A DNA stretch of 64,000 nt, from contig NW_008246104.1 of assembly GCF_000281045.1 (NCBI RefSeq), positions 187,686-251,685 on the forward strand, written 5' to 3'. Both the position numbers and the translations under genes were made by a program. The notes beneath the pieces are model-generated. The model saw only the letters and a program-made list of their open reading frames with translations, had not been told where the DNA came from and did not search any database. This DNA is from Saprolegnia diclina VS20 (Eukaryota; Oomycota; Saprolegniomycetes; Saprolegniales; Saprolegniaceae). This document shows, piece by piece, positions 22,025-33,060 of the stretch (its first letter is position 1; each line of letters starts with the position of its first letter).

Positions 22025-24051
22025 ATGCTGGTGCTCTACGACATCCTCGGCGACGACGGCGCGACGCCGCGCCACCCGAACGCGTTCCACGTGCCCGAGA
22101 GCCACGAGCCGCTCCGTCTCCGCGACGTCGAGGCGGCCTGTCCGTTCGCCCACTGCCACTTTAGCTTCCAGCACGAGAACGGCGTGTACTGCGCGTACGC
22201 CAACCCGAATTCGATCGTGCCGCTCGCTACCCGGAGTACGATCCACGCCAAGATCGTGCTCTCGGCGCCCTTCGAGACGCAGGTCATGTGGCCGGAAGAC
22301 GTGGTGGCCGTCGAGATGCCGGCGGTCGGGCGGCCCTCCTCCCGCACCAACTCTGGCTCGTCCAGTACATGGCCGTATGCTGTTGCTGTCAGCTCACCCA
22401 ATGGTCTCTAGATGGCTCGAGCTCGCGCACTAACTCTGGCTCGAGCTCGCGCAAGCCACAGAAAGAGTAGGCGCCTTCGTGATCTCGACCACAATTGGCA
22501 TGCATGCTATGTAGGTACGAGGCGCCGGCGTGGGAGGCCACGTTTGCCGACAAGACGCCAGCCGAGGCCAAGTCGGGCCTCTCGGCGAGTGAGCTCAAGG
22601 AAAAGTTCAAGAAGCAGACGGAAATGGCCAAAGACTTTGCGAAGAATCTCAACTTGGACGATGCGAAGCGCAATGCGATCGATTTTGCGCAGAAAATGAA
22701 CCTCGACGACACGGCGCGCAAGGCTAAGAAGTGGGGCGGCTCGCTCCTCTCGTCGCTCTCCAATACAATTTCGAGCGCCAGCAGCGCCATGACCAAGGTA
22801 CCGGGTTCGCACGATTTTGGCCGGTATTTTATCCTCAATTGTAGGGCGAAACCATGAGCATCGGCAACACGACCGTGCGCATCGTGCAGCTGCTCGCCGA
22901 GGGCGGGTACGGCCAAGTGTTTCTTGTCAAGACGGGCGCCAACGAGCTCTGTGCGCTCAAACGCGTCGTGCTCACGTCGGCCGAGGTCGAAGCCGACGCT
23001 GCGATCGAGCGAGAAGTGCTCCAGGTACAATACGGCCTGCACGGATCTGGCGCTGGACATGAGCCATGATGTAGACGGTCGAGCACCCCAACTTGCTGCA
23101 CTTGCTGCAGTACGGTGAAAGCCGCACGAATGGCAAGCACGAGGTACTCAAGTCGCTCGTTGCATTTGCATTTGCGCAGGACGTAAGCATGGCGTAGTGC
23201 CTCTTCTTACTGCCGTACCACGACCACGGCACGATCTTTGACGAGGTCCAAGCCGCCAACGACAACGCTGCCGAGCCTTGGCCGTTCATGGAGCTCCGTT
23301 GCCTCCACATTCTAGAAGGGATTTGTCTCGGGCTTCTCGCGCTGCACGAAGCTGGGTTTGCGCACCGGGACTTGAAGCCGCATAACGTGCTCCTCGGCGT
23401 CCGCGATCACCCGATCTTGATGGACTTTGGCTCGTGCGCGCCGCTCGTGACCGAAATCACCGACCGGCGCAAGGTACAACGTTGCAACTTCTTGACCTTG
23501 ACACATTGATACGTACGTAGCTCATGGACGTCCAAGACGACGCCAACCGCAAGTGCTCGGCACCGTATCGCGCCCCCGAGCTCTTTGAGCCCGAAATTGG
23601 CCATCGCATCAACGGCCAGTCGGACGTCTGGTCGCTCGGCTGCATTTTGTACTATACCTCTTGTCGTCGATTCAGCGGACGACTAACTAATCGATTGGAC
23701 TAGGTACTGTATGGCGTTTGGCTCGAGCCCGTTCGAGTCGCCGCGCGAGGTAGCACATGCTCGATCTGTGTTGTGCTTAGGATTGGGGTTAGGGTTTCAT
23801 GCGTCTCGCGGCCATGAACGGCAAGGTGACGTTCCCGCCGGGTACCATTTCGCATCCTCAACCGGTTCCGTCATATTTCCTAACCCTACCCGCTGTTATT
23901 AGCCCAAGGCGACTACGTGCTCTTTCGCGGGCAGCGCTTCTCGCTCGACTTTTGCGATTTCATCCGCGACATGCTGCAGCCCGACCCGCAAGACCGGCCA
24001 TCGGTCACGGACGTCCTCGACTACACGCGTGAGCTCCAAGAAGACGACTAG
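22025..24051 (+). CDS. STK16/NAK-like kinase with fused DIX-like N-terminus
   Basis: Ten exons: 22025-22364, 22412-22466, 22515-22797, 22845-23024, 23075-23143, 23198-23473, 23521-23648, 23704-23749, 23793-23841, 23903-24051 (524 residues). The N-terminal ~100 residues (NAFHVPESHEPLRLRDVEAA, then FSFQ) look like a small ubiquitin-like fold, perhaps DIX-like (inference). A Ser-rich linker with a duplicated SSRTNSGSSS motif follows, then a helical region with two similar repeats (NLNLDDAKRNAIDFAQ and KMNLDDTARKAKKW). The kinase starts near residue 230: Gly loop EGGYGQVF, CALKRV lysine, FAHRDLKPHNVLL, MDFGS, APYRAPE. All catalytic residues are present. The kinase resembles STK16/NAK kinases; the fusion is unusual. 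A second ATG inside exon 4 could give a kinase-only form. Confidence 0.85.
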
Positions 24052-24129
24052 TCGACTCAATACTACTATGCACAATGCTCACACCCACTGGATTTTGGGA
24101 CAGTCGTTTAAATAAAGGGAACGCCGCTT

Positions 24130-26500
24130 CTAGTCAATGTCCAAGTCGACCGGTGCCGGCTCATGCCCTCGCCCGACCGTGTCTTGAATGCGCGCCATGA
24201 TCGTGTCGGCGACTTGCACCAAGCTCTTGATGTCGGCCTTCCGGACGCGGTCGCGGGGCTTGGTGTCGACGAGCGAGAGGACACCGAGCACGACGTCATC
24301 GGACGTCGTCAGCGGAATGCCCAGATAGAACCGAATCCCGACGTCTTCGCCGGCGTTGACGAGCGGGTTCAAAGCGAAGCGGAGGTCTTCCTTGCAATCG
24401 AGCACGATCGTCGGGGATGACGACATGATGGCGTGCGACTCGAGCATGATGTGACGAGGCAGCGTGTCCATCGAGACACCGCCAATCTTGGCGAGGAGGA
24501 GCCCGGCCGACCCGCCGACGACACAAAGCGTGCCGATCGGGCACTGCGCCGTCTTGCACGCGATCTTGAGGTAGAGCGCCATGTCGTCGCGGCGCCGGAG
24601 GAGGTCGAGGGCCGTGGCTTTCTCGAGCCGCTGCGCTTCGGTGGTCGTCAAGGGCGCGTCCGGCCACGGGTTGCCATTGCGAAAGTTGAGCGGGTAGTCA
24701 AACCCCGTGCTTTCGTACAGGTACCCGTCGTCGGTCGGGCCGTGCCACGGGCTCGGCAAGTTGGGGGGCTCGGTGGGCAACCACGCGGGCGTCGCATGGT
24801 CCTCGGTCGGTGTCGACGACGGTGGCATCCAGCGGGACTCGGGTGGAAGGCTGTAGCTCATGTAGTGGGGCGACGACCGCCGGTCCTGGGGCGACGATCG
24901 CCGGTCGTGAAGCCACGGCGAGTGCGGTGTCGTCGACGTTCCCTCGGACGAGAGGTCGGCTAAGAACACGGGTGTCGGCGACGGCGCCGGTCGCGCCGAG
25001 TGGTTCCGCGGGTGGACACCCTTGTCAAACCGCTTCTCAAACACGGGGTCAATGCCCACGGGCGGCGCCGACCCAATGTGGATGTCCTTGGCCGACACCG
25101 AGTGCTTGCGTCCGTCCGGCAACGACTGCTTCCGGAACGGGTCGACAGCCCGGGCTTGCACCGGGCGGTCCTTCCGGCGCCCCGGCTGCGACGCCCACTC
25201 GCGGTCGCCATGCGTCATCCCATGCGGCGCATGGTGGTGGCTACTACCGGACGGAATGTCAAATGGCTTGGTCGTTGTCGGCGCGGGTTCGTCGCGTGGC
25301 GGCCACGGCGCCGCAAACTTGCGACGTGGCGGCGCGAGGATCGAGAAGCGGTGCGCGATTGAGAAGAGCTTGTCGGAGGCGCGCACCATACCTACGTAGC
25401 GTATCGTTAGAAAGGTCGACCAAAGTGACCATTTGAAAATGAAAAATGGAGAAAAAAAGAGGAAAAATGAGAAAATGGAGGAAAAAATGAGGAAAAAATG
25501 AGGACAAATCGATCATACTTGTGGGGTTGCCCTCGATGCACGAGGCGCAGACACGGACGCTGTCGCCCATTTCGGGGCGGCTCCGGCCGATCGAGCACGT
25601 GGCGCAAAACACGTCGCCGCAGAGGCGGCAGTGGTGCTTTCGGCGGAGGAACGTGAACGCTTTGAGGCAGATCGTGCACATGCTGCCGTCGCCCCACGCG
25701 CTCTTGAGCAGCAGCTGGTCTTTGAAGAGCCGCAGCTCCATGATCGTCGGCGCTAAATTCAACAGCGTCGACCGCACGATGCGCTGGAGGAGCGTCTTGT
25801 CCGGCGCGCCGATGGACGAGAGCAAAAAGTGCACCTGGACCGCGTTTGGCGTCGACGGTGTGTGCTGGAGGATGAAGCCCGAGCGCACGAGTCGCCCGAT
25901 CGACGCGTTGATGTAGACCGGCTGGAAGTCGATCGAGTCCCAGACCGAGACCGCCATCGACGTCGGCGAGAGCGGCTCGTCGGGCAGCACGCGCCGGACG
26001 CCGGTCTCATTGCTGTTGAAATACCCCGAGTAGCGGAGGAAGCAGAATTCGCGCGACACCGCCGGGACGGTCTTGGCCGACGCCGACTCGGTCGCTGCGT
26101 TCACGGCGAGCCACGTCACGAGCATCGCGTCTTCGTCGTCGCTCGGCAGCATGGCGCCGCGGCCTTTGGCGTCCGTCGTCTTGGGATGCAGAATGCGATT
26201 GATGGCGTGGAGGCCGCCGAGGAGCCGCGAGAGCACGTACGAGTAGTCGGGCGGGCGCGTGTTGAGGAGGTCGAGGACTTCGGCGAGGTGCGTATAGATG
26301 GTCACGGAGCCCTTGACTGTGTAGAGCTGGTCGTCGTCGGCCTCGAGCATGGCCACGTTGTCCTTGTCGCCGAGGCGCGTGTACGCGTGGGCCTTGGCAA
26401 GGTCGTAGCGCAGAAGATCCTCCATGGCGGCCTCGCCCTGCGCATGGAGCAGGTCCACGTCGTCGGCCGAGAAGGGCGCGTCGTAGCTCGAGATGCGCAT
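24130..26500 (-). CDS. FYVE-GAF protein, copy 1
   Basis: Two exons, 25519-26500 and 24130-25391 (747 residues). An N-terminal ~270-residue region resembles the START-like lipid-binding domain common in oomycete FYVE proteins (inference). A FYVE zinc finger follows (CTICLKAFTFLRRKHHCRLC, with the R(R/K)HHCR PI3P-binding motif and eight Cys/His positions). A long Pro/Ser/His-rich linker leads to a C-terminal GAF domain (CVVGGSAGLLLAKIGG, GIRFYLGIPLTT, LGVLSLVDTKPR). By family it should bind PI3P on endosomes and sense a small ligand through GAF. The single intron (127 nt) is much longer than others here and full of purine repeats. It is a tandem paralogue of the next gene. Confidence 0.9.
25392..25518 (-). 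repeat. Expanded intron of repeated AT-rich homopurine blocks
   Basis: On the plus strand this intron contains five or more imperfect blocks of the form GAGGAAAAAATGA. It is 127 nt long versus 36-64 nt for other introns, which suggests local tandem expansion inside the intron. On the coding strand the result is an exceptionally long pyrimidine tract, but it does not run up to the acceptor. Confidence 0.7.
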
Positions 26501-26764
26501 GCGAGTGACTGCGTCTCTGAATCGAATGCTTGAACCGGCAAAGTTCGGATACTAACATAGACAGGCGGCACGGTGGCCAATTTAATAAAAATAGGACCAC
26601 CCACGCTGCTGGCAAGGCGACGAATTAAATGTTTGTATTGTATTACAAGCAGCGCCCAAGCCGAGCCACCCAAGGTGGCAGCGCAAGCATTACGACGCAC
26701 TCGCTTCTATCGGCTTCATGCTGCTTACCACGCCACGTACTGTACTACGGCAACGACGCTCTCA

Positions 26765-29531
26765 TCAATCGAGGTCGAGGTCGGGCGACGCCGGCCGGCC
26801 ATAGCCCCGTGCGTGCGGATGGTACTGGCCCTCGTCGTGGAGCGCCATGTCTTCGAAGCGGCGCATGACCGTGGTGGCCACCTGCATCGCGGCTTGGAGG
26901 TCGCTCTTCCGGACCCGCGAACGGGCGGTCGTGTCGACGAGCGAGAGGACACCAATGACACAGCCGTCCGACGTGCACAACGGCAGGCCAACGTAGAAAC
27001 GGATGCCAACCTCACCGTGGCTCACGAGCGGGTTGGCCATGAAGCGCAGATCGTCGCGGCAGTCGAGCACGATGAGCGGCGACCGCGACGTGATGGCGTG
27101 CGACTCGAGCATGATGTGGCGAGGCATGGTGTCGGCGCCGACGCCGACCTTGGCGATGAGGAGGCCGGCCGACCCGCCGACGACCGTGATCGCGCCCACG
27201 GGGCACGCAAGCGCCTTGCAAGCGAGCTGCACGTAGCGCTGGACCTCGTCCCGGCGCCGGAGCAAGTCGAGCTCGTGCGCCTTGCGCAGCCGAAGGTCCT
27301 CGAACGCCGTCTCGGGCGCATCGGGCCACTCGTTGCCGTTGCGAAAGCTCAGCGGGTACAAGAGCGGACTGGACTCGGTGATATAGTCCGAGTCGAGCGG
27401 CGTGAGCGGGTCGGCCCAGGACGGTGCCGCCGGTCGCGGGTCGTTCCACTGCATCGTCGTCTGCGGTTGGCGTCCCTGAAAGGGTTGCGGCTGCTTTGCA
27501 TAGTAGGCAGACGGATGTCGCGCGTCGAAGGGCACTGGCTCTGGCTCGGGGTGCGCCGGCGAGTTGTCCGGCGGCGACCGACGCTCCAAAGGCGACGTCC
27601 GCTGCATCGGCGCTTCGGTGGGTGACACCGACCGGTGCTGCGTGTGCTGCCGGTGCCTGCCCTCCGCGCTCGTGTGCATGCGCTGTTGCTGGTGCCGGAG
27701 GATTGGCTCGTCTTGCGGCACTGGTCGGTGCTCGGGCGGCGGTGCCGAACGGTGCTCGGATGGCGGTGCTTGGCGGTGCTCGGGCGGCGCGCGCTGCACC
27801 GGCTCGGGCGTCGACCGGTGCTTGTGCTGGTGAAAGTGGTCCCGGAACGACGACGATGCCGGTGGCGCGTCGGGCTCGGGTCGCTTGCCCCGGGGCGCGA
27901 ACGACGCCCGCGGGTACGGACGGTCATGCCGGCGCGCCGGCGGCGTCCCAGGTTGCTGCGCCGCAAAGGCGAACGCATCGCTCTTGACGTGGTCGACCTT
28001 GAGCCGCGACTCGGACTTGGTCTTGCGAAAGTCGGGCTTGACCGGCTCGTCCGTCGTCTCTTCGAGGACAAACGTGCGCTGGCTCGCAAAGTGCAGCGGG
28101 TCCATGACAGCCGGCGCGTCCTCGACGTCCTTGGTCTCGATCGGGCGCGGGCCGAGGGACGAGACTGCCGAGTGGCCCCGCACTGACCGAAACTCGCTGT
28201 GGTGGCGACTCGACTGGAGCGCGCTCGTACTGTTGCGCGACGCCTGCAGCAGCTGCTTGGCGCGGATGTTCTCCTGCGAGTAGAGCTTGCTGGACGCGCG
28301 GATCATGTTGGCGGGGTTGCCGTCGACGCACGCGCCGCAGACGCGAATGTCTTGGCGGTCGGTCGGCCGGTGCCGGTTGATCGAACAGGACGTGCAGACC
28401 GCGTCGCCGCAGAGGCGGCAGTGGTGCTTGTGCCGGAAGAGCGTGAAGTTCTTGAGACAGAGACAGCACATGCTGCCGTCGCTCCAAAGCTCCTTGGCGA
28501 GCAGCCGGTCGGTCGGAATGCGCTGGTCCATGAGTGCGCTGCTAAAGTGGTTTATCGTCGACCGGACGAGGCGCTGGAGGAAAAAGGCGTCCGCAGCTGT
28601 CCTGACGCGGTAGCTGGCGTTGCTCATGTGGCGGCTGCTCGAGTGGTGCGAGAGGTCGCGCGCGGCCGTCGCTGTCGACGTCAACATAAATGACACTTTG
28701 ACCTATGACGACGTTTCCGATGAGATAGAAAGGACGACTATCGCTAACGGTACCGTGTTGACGACGTGCGTCGGCTCGACGATAAAGCCGCTGCGGTGAA
28801 AGCTGCCGGTTGCATCCTTGGGGCCATCGAGCAGCGACACCGACTCCCAGATAGAGACGCCGCGGAGCGTCGGTCGCACCACATCTTCGGGCAGCGTGCG
28901 CTCGATGCTGTGCTCACTGAGCTCAAAGTAGTCCGAGTACCGGAGGTAGCAAAACTCCCGGGGCTCGCGGTCCGTCGCGTTGCGCTCGCTCACAGTGTTG
29001 AGCGCGGCGGGGTTGACCACAAGGGTGTGGACCGACGTCGCATAGTCATCGCTGCGCACGGACCGGTCTCGGTACCAGAGGCACGACGAGGTGTGCATGG
29101 GCCCGAGGAAGCGGGTCATGACGTCGCTCCACTGCTCCGGGTTCTTGGTGTTGAGCATTTGCATAACCTCCGAGAGGCACGTGTGTACCTACGCTATGTC
29201 AACGGAGTGCGAGTCGGAGCAAGTGTACCGTGATGACGCCCTTGACGGCGTAGTACGTGTCGGTAGCAACTTCAAAGAGCGCGAGCTTGTCGTGCTCAGT
29301 AAGCTTGGTGTACGAGGCCTGCGCGTCGGCGTCCTGCTGAAGAAGCGCCCGCGCGCTCTCGTCGCCAAGCGTGCGCAAATCAGCCGCTTCATCCGGAAGG
29401 ACCGACGTGCCACGTCGCCGGTCCACGCCGCTGCTGCCGTCACCGTGCTTCATCTGATGGTACTTCTTGGCGAGCTGCGATGTACCGCTGAGGAGCTGGT
29501 GCTGGCCCGTCACAGCCGTGCCGCCAAACAT
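26765..29531 (-). CDS. FYVE-GAF protein, copy 2
   Basis: Three exons, 29229-29531, 28754-29188 and 26765-28702 (891 residues). Same order as copy 1: START-like N-terminal region, FYVE finger (CCLCLKNFTLFRHKHHCRLC, RVCGACVDGNP), long disordered linker rich in His, Pro, Arg and Ser with repeated PPEHR-type units, and a C-terminal GAF domain (GLLIAKVGVGADTMPRHIML, GIRFYVGLPLCT). Zinc-binding and PI3P-binding residues are intact. Copy 2 has a longer linker and two extra short introns in the N-terminal part that copy 1 lacks. The ATG at 29531 is preceded by a frame with unlike composition, so I begin there. Expected on PI3P-rich endosomes. Confidence 0.9.
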
Positions 29532-30120
29532 TGTCAACCTGCGCGAGAACGTAGGAGAGGTGCAATGGCGTCGCCGCGTCAACGACGGCTTCGACAAAAA
29601 AGTGGCACGCGAACTTCGAACTTCGGTTTTCATGGGCACCTTGTATGGGCAACACCCAGGTCATTCCTTCTTTGCGACCCGCATCACGATGGGGCCAGTG
29701 GGAACACACGACGCGCGGGAATTACACCCGCCGTGTCTGGTCGAGCCGCCGCGGTTGCCTGTGAACAGCCATTCCACGGTCCAACGGCCGAGCCCTCCGC
29801 GGCCGTCCATCTTCGATATGCGATCATCAACAAGTACGGTGCAGCCGCAAGCATTACCATACTAGTCATATTGGAGGACGCGGCCGGCGCGATGCGTCCG
29901 TCAAGATCCAGCGGTTGGTTGCGAAGACGATGCTGGTACGTGGGTAGATTGAGGCAAGGGTATATAAGAGATGTATTTCTTATATACCCTTGATTGAGGG
30001 CAGATCCAGGCGCAGAGCATGATGCACGCGGTTGCGATCTTCCGACATGGACGCTGATTGGTGCATTCGCATGGCCAATCGTTGGTGGGAACCAATCGTT
30101 GCGATTCAAACGGCAATCTC
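29532..30120. other. Divergent intergenic region with palindrome
   Basis: About 590 bases between the starts of FYVE-GAF copy 2 and the methyltransferase. It contains the 38-bp palindrome at 29955-29992 and a GGCCAAT motif near 30072. No coding signal seen. Confidence 0.45.
29955..29992. mobile_element. 38-bp palindrome, possible minimal hAT-type MITE
   Basis: Two perfect 15-bp inverted arms (left arm CAAGGGTATATAAGA) surround an 8-nt loop. The arms begin CAAGG, matching the YARNG consensus of hAT termini, and ATTGAGG occurs directly on both sides (29948-29954 and 29993-29999) like a target-site duplication. Each arm contains TATATAA, so it could equally be a bidirectional core promoter hairpin. 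Confidence 0.45.
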
Positions 30121-31194
30121 ATGCGCAACACGGCGAGCCTCTTCACGCCGACGAGTACGCTCGAGTGCGCGCTGCGCAAGAAGTGCGTTCCGTGCTGTTA
30201 CAAGATCCTCGTCCATGGCACGCCGGACATGGAGCCCAACCAGCGCCCGGAGCTCTGCCCGCGCTCGGCCTTCGAGGTCCGCCCGTCGCCAGTCCTCCTG
30301 TCGCCGAGCATGAGCACGCTCGTCGTGCAGGACCCGTCGCTCTCGTTTGCATGGTCGATTCGCTCGCATGTGGCGTCGCTGCATGTCATGCTAGCCGAAG
30401 CCAAGGCGACGATCTTCAAGACGTACCCCGAGACCTCGAAGCGCGTCAAGAAGCTCGACAACAAGGTCCATTTCGAGTCGGCGATGGCGGACGTAGGCGA
30501 TTTTGGCACGTTTGACTGTGTCATTTGGAACTTCCCCAACGTCGACGACGCCGAAGTCTTCTTCGAGCACGTGCGCATTACGGAGAACAATGGCCAGATC
30601 CACATTTCGTGCCCGCTCGGCCAGAGCGCCGACTTTATCGCGGCGGCTGCGGCGGCGGGCTTCAAGCACCTGGGCACGCTTGTCTTTGACCGATGCTCGT
30701 TCCCGGGCTACAAGGTGTCGCTCGAGTGCGAGACGCTCGTCTTTACGACAAGCGCGGCGACAACGACGGTCGTCTTTGATTCGTCGATTGCGGTTGCTAC
30801 CTGCGGCGATTGGACGCCGGAGCAGTGGACGGCGGCGCCGACCATCGTGCCCATGACCCCGACTGTGCTCGCGAGCATCGAAGCGCTTTTGTGCGACAAG
30901 AGCAACTTTCCCAAGAAGGAAAAGCCCGTCAAGAAAGCCAAGGCCGACGACGTCGACGACAGTGAGATCGTGAGCAAGATGAGCAAGAGAAAGGCGGCAG
31001 CGAAGAAGAAGAGAGACGAGGTCGAGGAGGACGAGGTCGATTACGTCGAGATGTACAACCTCAAGCCAAAGGGCAAGAAGCACAAGGTGCTCCGGAAGCT
31101 CGACTATGAGTCCAACCAAGAGGGCAAGCTCCGCCCGACCAAGCGAAAGCTTCCCGTCCGAATGGAAAACGGCAGAGCCAAGATGGGCTGGTAA
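30121..31194 (+). CDS. BMT5-like Rossmann methyltransferase domain protein
   Basis: Single exon, 357 residues from ATG 30121; ATG 30310 is an alternative start right before the first beta strand (MSTLVVQDPSLSFAWSI). The segments FDCVIWNFPN, then an FFEHVRI helix, NGQIHISCPLGQ and LVFDRCSFPGYKVS follow the domain found in yeast BMT5, the 25S rRNA uridine-N3 methyltransferase. The usual glycine-rich GEGNFSF motif is replaced by QDPSLSF, which weakens the SAM-binding prediction. The last ~90 residues are a Lys/Glu-rich tail with clear nuclear or nucleolar localisation signals (KRKAAAKKKR, KPKGKKHK). Role in rRNA modification is inferred. Confidence 0.75.
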   Translation: MRNTASLFTPTSTLECALRKKCVPCCYKILVHGTPDMEPNQRPELCPRSAFEVRPSPVLLSPSMSTLVVQDPSLSFAWSIRSHVASLHVMLAEAKATIFKTYPETSKRVKKLDNKVHFESAMADVGDFGTFDCVIWNFPNVDDAEVFFEHVRITENNGQIHISCPLGQSADFIAAAAAAGFKHLGTLVFDRCSFPGYKVSLECETLVFTTSAATTTVVFDSSIAVATCGDWTPEQWTAAPTIVPMTPTVLASIEALLCDKSNFPKKEKPVKKAKADDVDDSEIVSKMSKRKAAAKKKRDEVEEDEVDYVEMYNLKPKGKKHKVLRKLDYESNQEGKLRPTKRKLPVRMENGRAKMGW

Positions 31195-31631
31195 AGGCCA
31201 GTCCTCGAGGCTGCTCCACGGCGTCTCTGCATACTCTGAAATTCCAATATAAAAACTTGTACTAGCATCCCTGAGTCATCATGCCCGAGTACTGGTTGCC
31301 ATGCATCGTGGCAATCTTAGAGCAGTAACCTACGTTCTGATTGGCCAAATGGTGGTCAATAGGCGCTAGGTTAATCCACGTTTATGTACAACGTCGGCAC
31401 GTTAAACGCTACGTGAACTTGTGCAGCGGCGAAGGAACTTGCATGCAACGGCGCCTGCCCACACGGCGTCATGCCCGACCGCAGTGAAACCCAGAGACAA
31501 GTGCACCACGTCCTATTTCGTCTCGAAGAGCGAGGATGCCCGTGTCAAACGGAGTATAATCACGTCGCATATGCTGTTTAAACATGCTGACTCGATGCTT
31601 CAACGCGTCAAAGTCGCAGTGCATTTTCGCG
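31195..31631. other. Upstream region of the M96-like gene
   Basis: About 440 bases with a GATTGGCCAAA motif near 31340. No gene recognised. The coding frame of the next gene extends upstream to an ATG at 31584, giving a 16-residue alternative N-terminus. Confidence 0.35.
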
Positions 31632-33002
31632 ATGGAGACGGGCACATGGATGCTGGACGAGAGCGCGCTCTTGGACCTCATGATCTTTCCGGACGCTTTG
31701 GACGAATCGGCATGTGTCTCGAGCGGTGCTCGGAGCAGCGAAGAGTTCAAGCAGCGGGAGCGAGCGCGCAAGGTCCAGTACCGCAAGCGGCTCAAGGACG
31801 AAGCGACGAACCTTGCGCAGCTCGCGCATCGGCTTGGATGCGACCGCGACCGCCTCCTTCTTCGCCAACAAGAACGTCGGCGTAAGAAAGAGCTGCCAAC
31901 CGAGCGCGACGCCATTGCGCGCTGGTCCGCGACGGCCAAAGTACACGTGGCTCGCCATCCTCGTGGCTGCTCACGTCATCGTAGGAGCTCCGAGAACACA
32001 ACACGGCCGCGATGCACCTCAACCAGAGTCTTCGCGAGAGCCTTCGGCACCAAATCAACCTCGTCATGTCGTACCAGCGCACGCTCTTCCACATGGTCGG
32101 TCCATCTCGAAGGTCCCGCCATCGGCTCATATTCATGTCCAGAACCTCGCGCTTGCCAAGGACGATTGGCGCTCGAGCATCTACCGCATGCTTCACGCGC
32201 ATTTGCACGAGGGTGTGCACGGCGATGTACGCTCAATGTGGGTACGTTTCTGCGTATGTCGAGTCGAACTCAAAGTTACGAGCTCGTAGGAACGCGCGAC
32301 CGAGTCGGAGAACCGATGCCACGTGACGCTCAACGCGTCACAGACTGACATTGCGCACGTCGATGTCATTCGATGCTCGCGGCGCCAAGGCGTCTCGCCC
32401 AGCGACACCGCGGACGCCATTTGGCGCCGCCTCACCGGCGAAAGCACGCAGAACGTGCCCAACACGCGCATCGCCCAAGTAAATCTTCGCGCTCTCTCGC
32501 ACCTGCCACCTCACTGTTGCATGGGCGATGGCGTAGCGGCTTGAAACGCTGGATCATGCAACGTGCTGCACGCGCGTCTACTTTTGCGACGACACGGCGC
32601 CGTTTGCGCTCAACGTGGTGCAGCACCGGTATCGAACCGTGTACCACTTGTCACTACGGACGTCCATCATGTGTAGATATGACTTTTTTGACAAGCACGT
32701 CATCGTCTACCGGACGCTCGAGACGCCGTTCAGTGACGTCTTCCAACACGACGTTCTCCAGTGGCACGTCATGTGCTGGGTTGAAGTCACGCCCGACGGC
32801 GACGACACGCGCATCTGCGAGTACATTCGGTACAAGCAGGTCGGCGCCGGCGGTATCCTCCCGCTGCTGCTCGGGTGTACGTCCGCAAGCGTTGTTCTCT
32901 GGTCATCGCACAACGTGTCATATAGGTCAAGCCGACGCAGCGCAGCTCAAAGCGTGGATGGAGCATGTTGTCTCGAGTCTCTACAGCTGCTGTGCCGCCT
33001 AG
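31632..33002 (+). CDS. Basic-region/coiled-coil protein, M96-like
   Basis: Seven exons: 31632-31940, 31985-32095, 32143-32241, 32290-32478, 32537-32640, 32677-32876, 32926-33002 (362 residues; introns 36-58 nt). An acidic N-terminus precedes a basic helix (FKQRERARKVQYRKRLKDEA) and a second charged helix (RQQERRRKKELPTERDA), then a ~230-residue mixed alpha/beta domain with a CYS/Val-rich core (HVMCWVEVTPDGDDTRICEY). This layout resembles the M96 mating-specific family of oomycetes, described as bZIP-like with a START-like sensor; I rate that match as moderate. A DNA-binding role is inferred. The 36-nt intron (32641-32676) is the shortest here. The stop lies 58 bp from the convergent ankyrin gene. 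Confidence 0.75.
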
Positions 33003-33060
33003 TGCGCTTCTTGTCCGTGTATATGTACAAACGAGTTGTGGTGTTGCCAACTGTCGGGTG

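Noticed and set aside
23750-23902. TTAGGG-like motifs as an interstitial telomere
   Set aside because: GGTTAGGGTTT near 23788 is a single match at an intron acceptor in the kinase gene, not an array.
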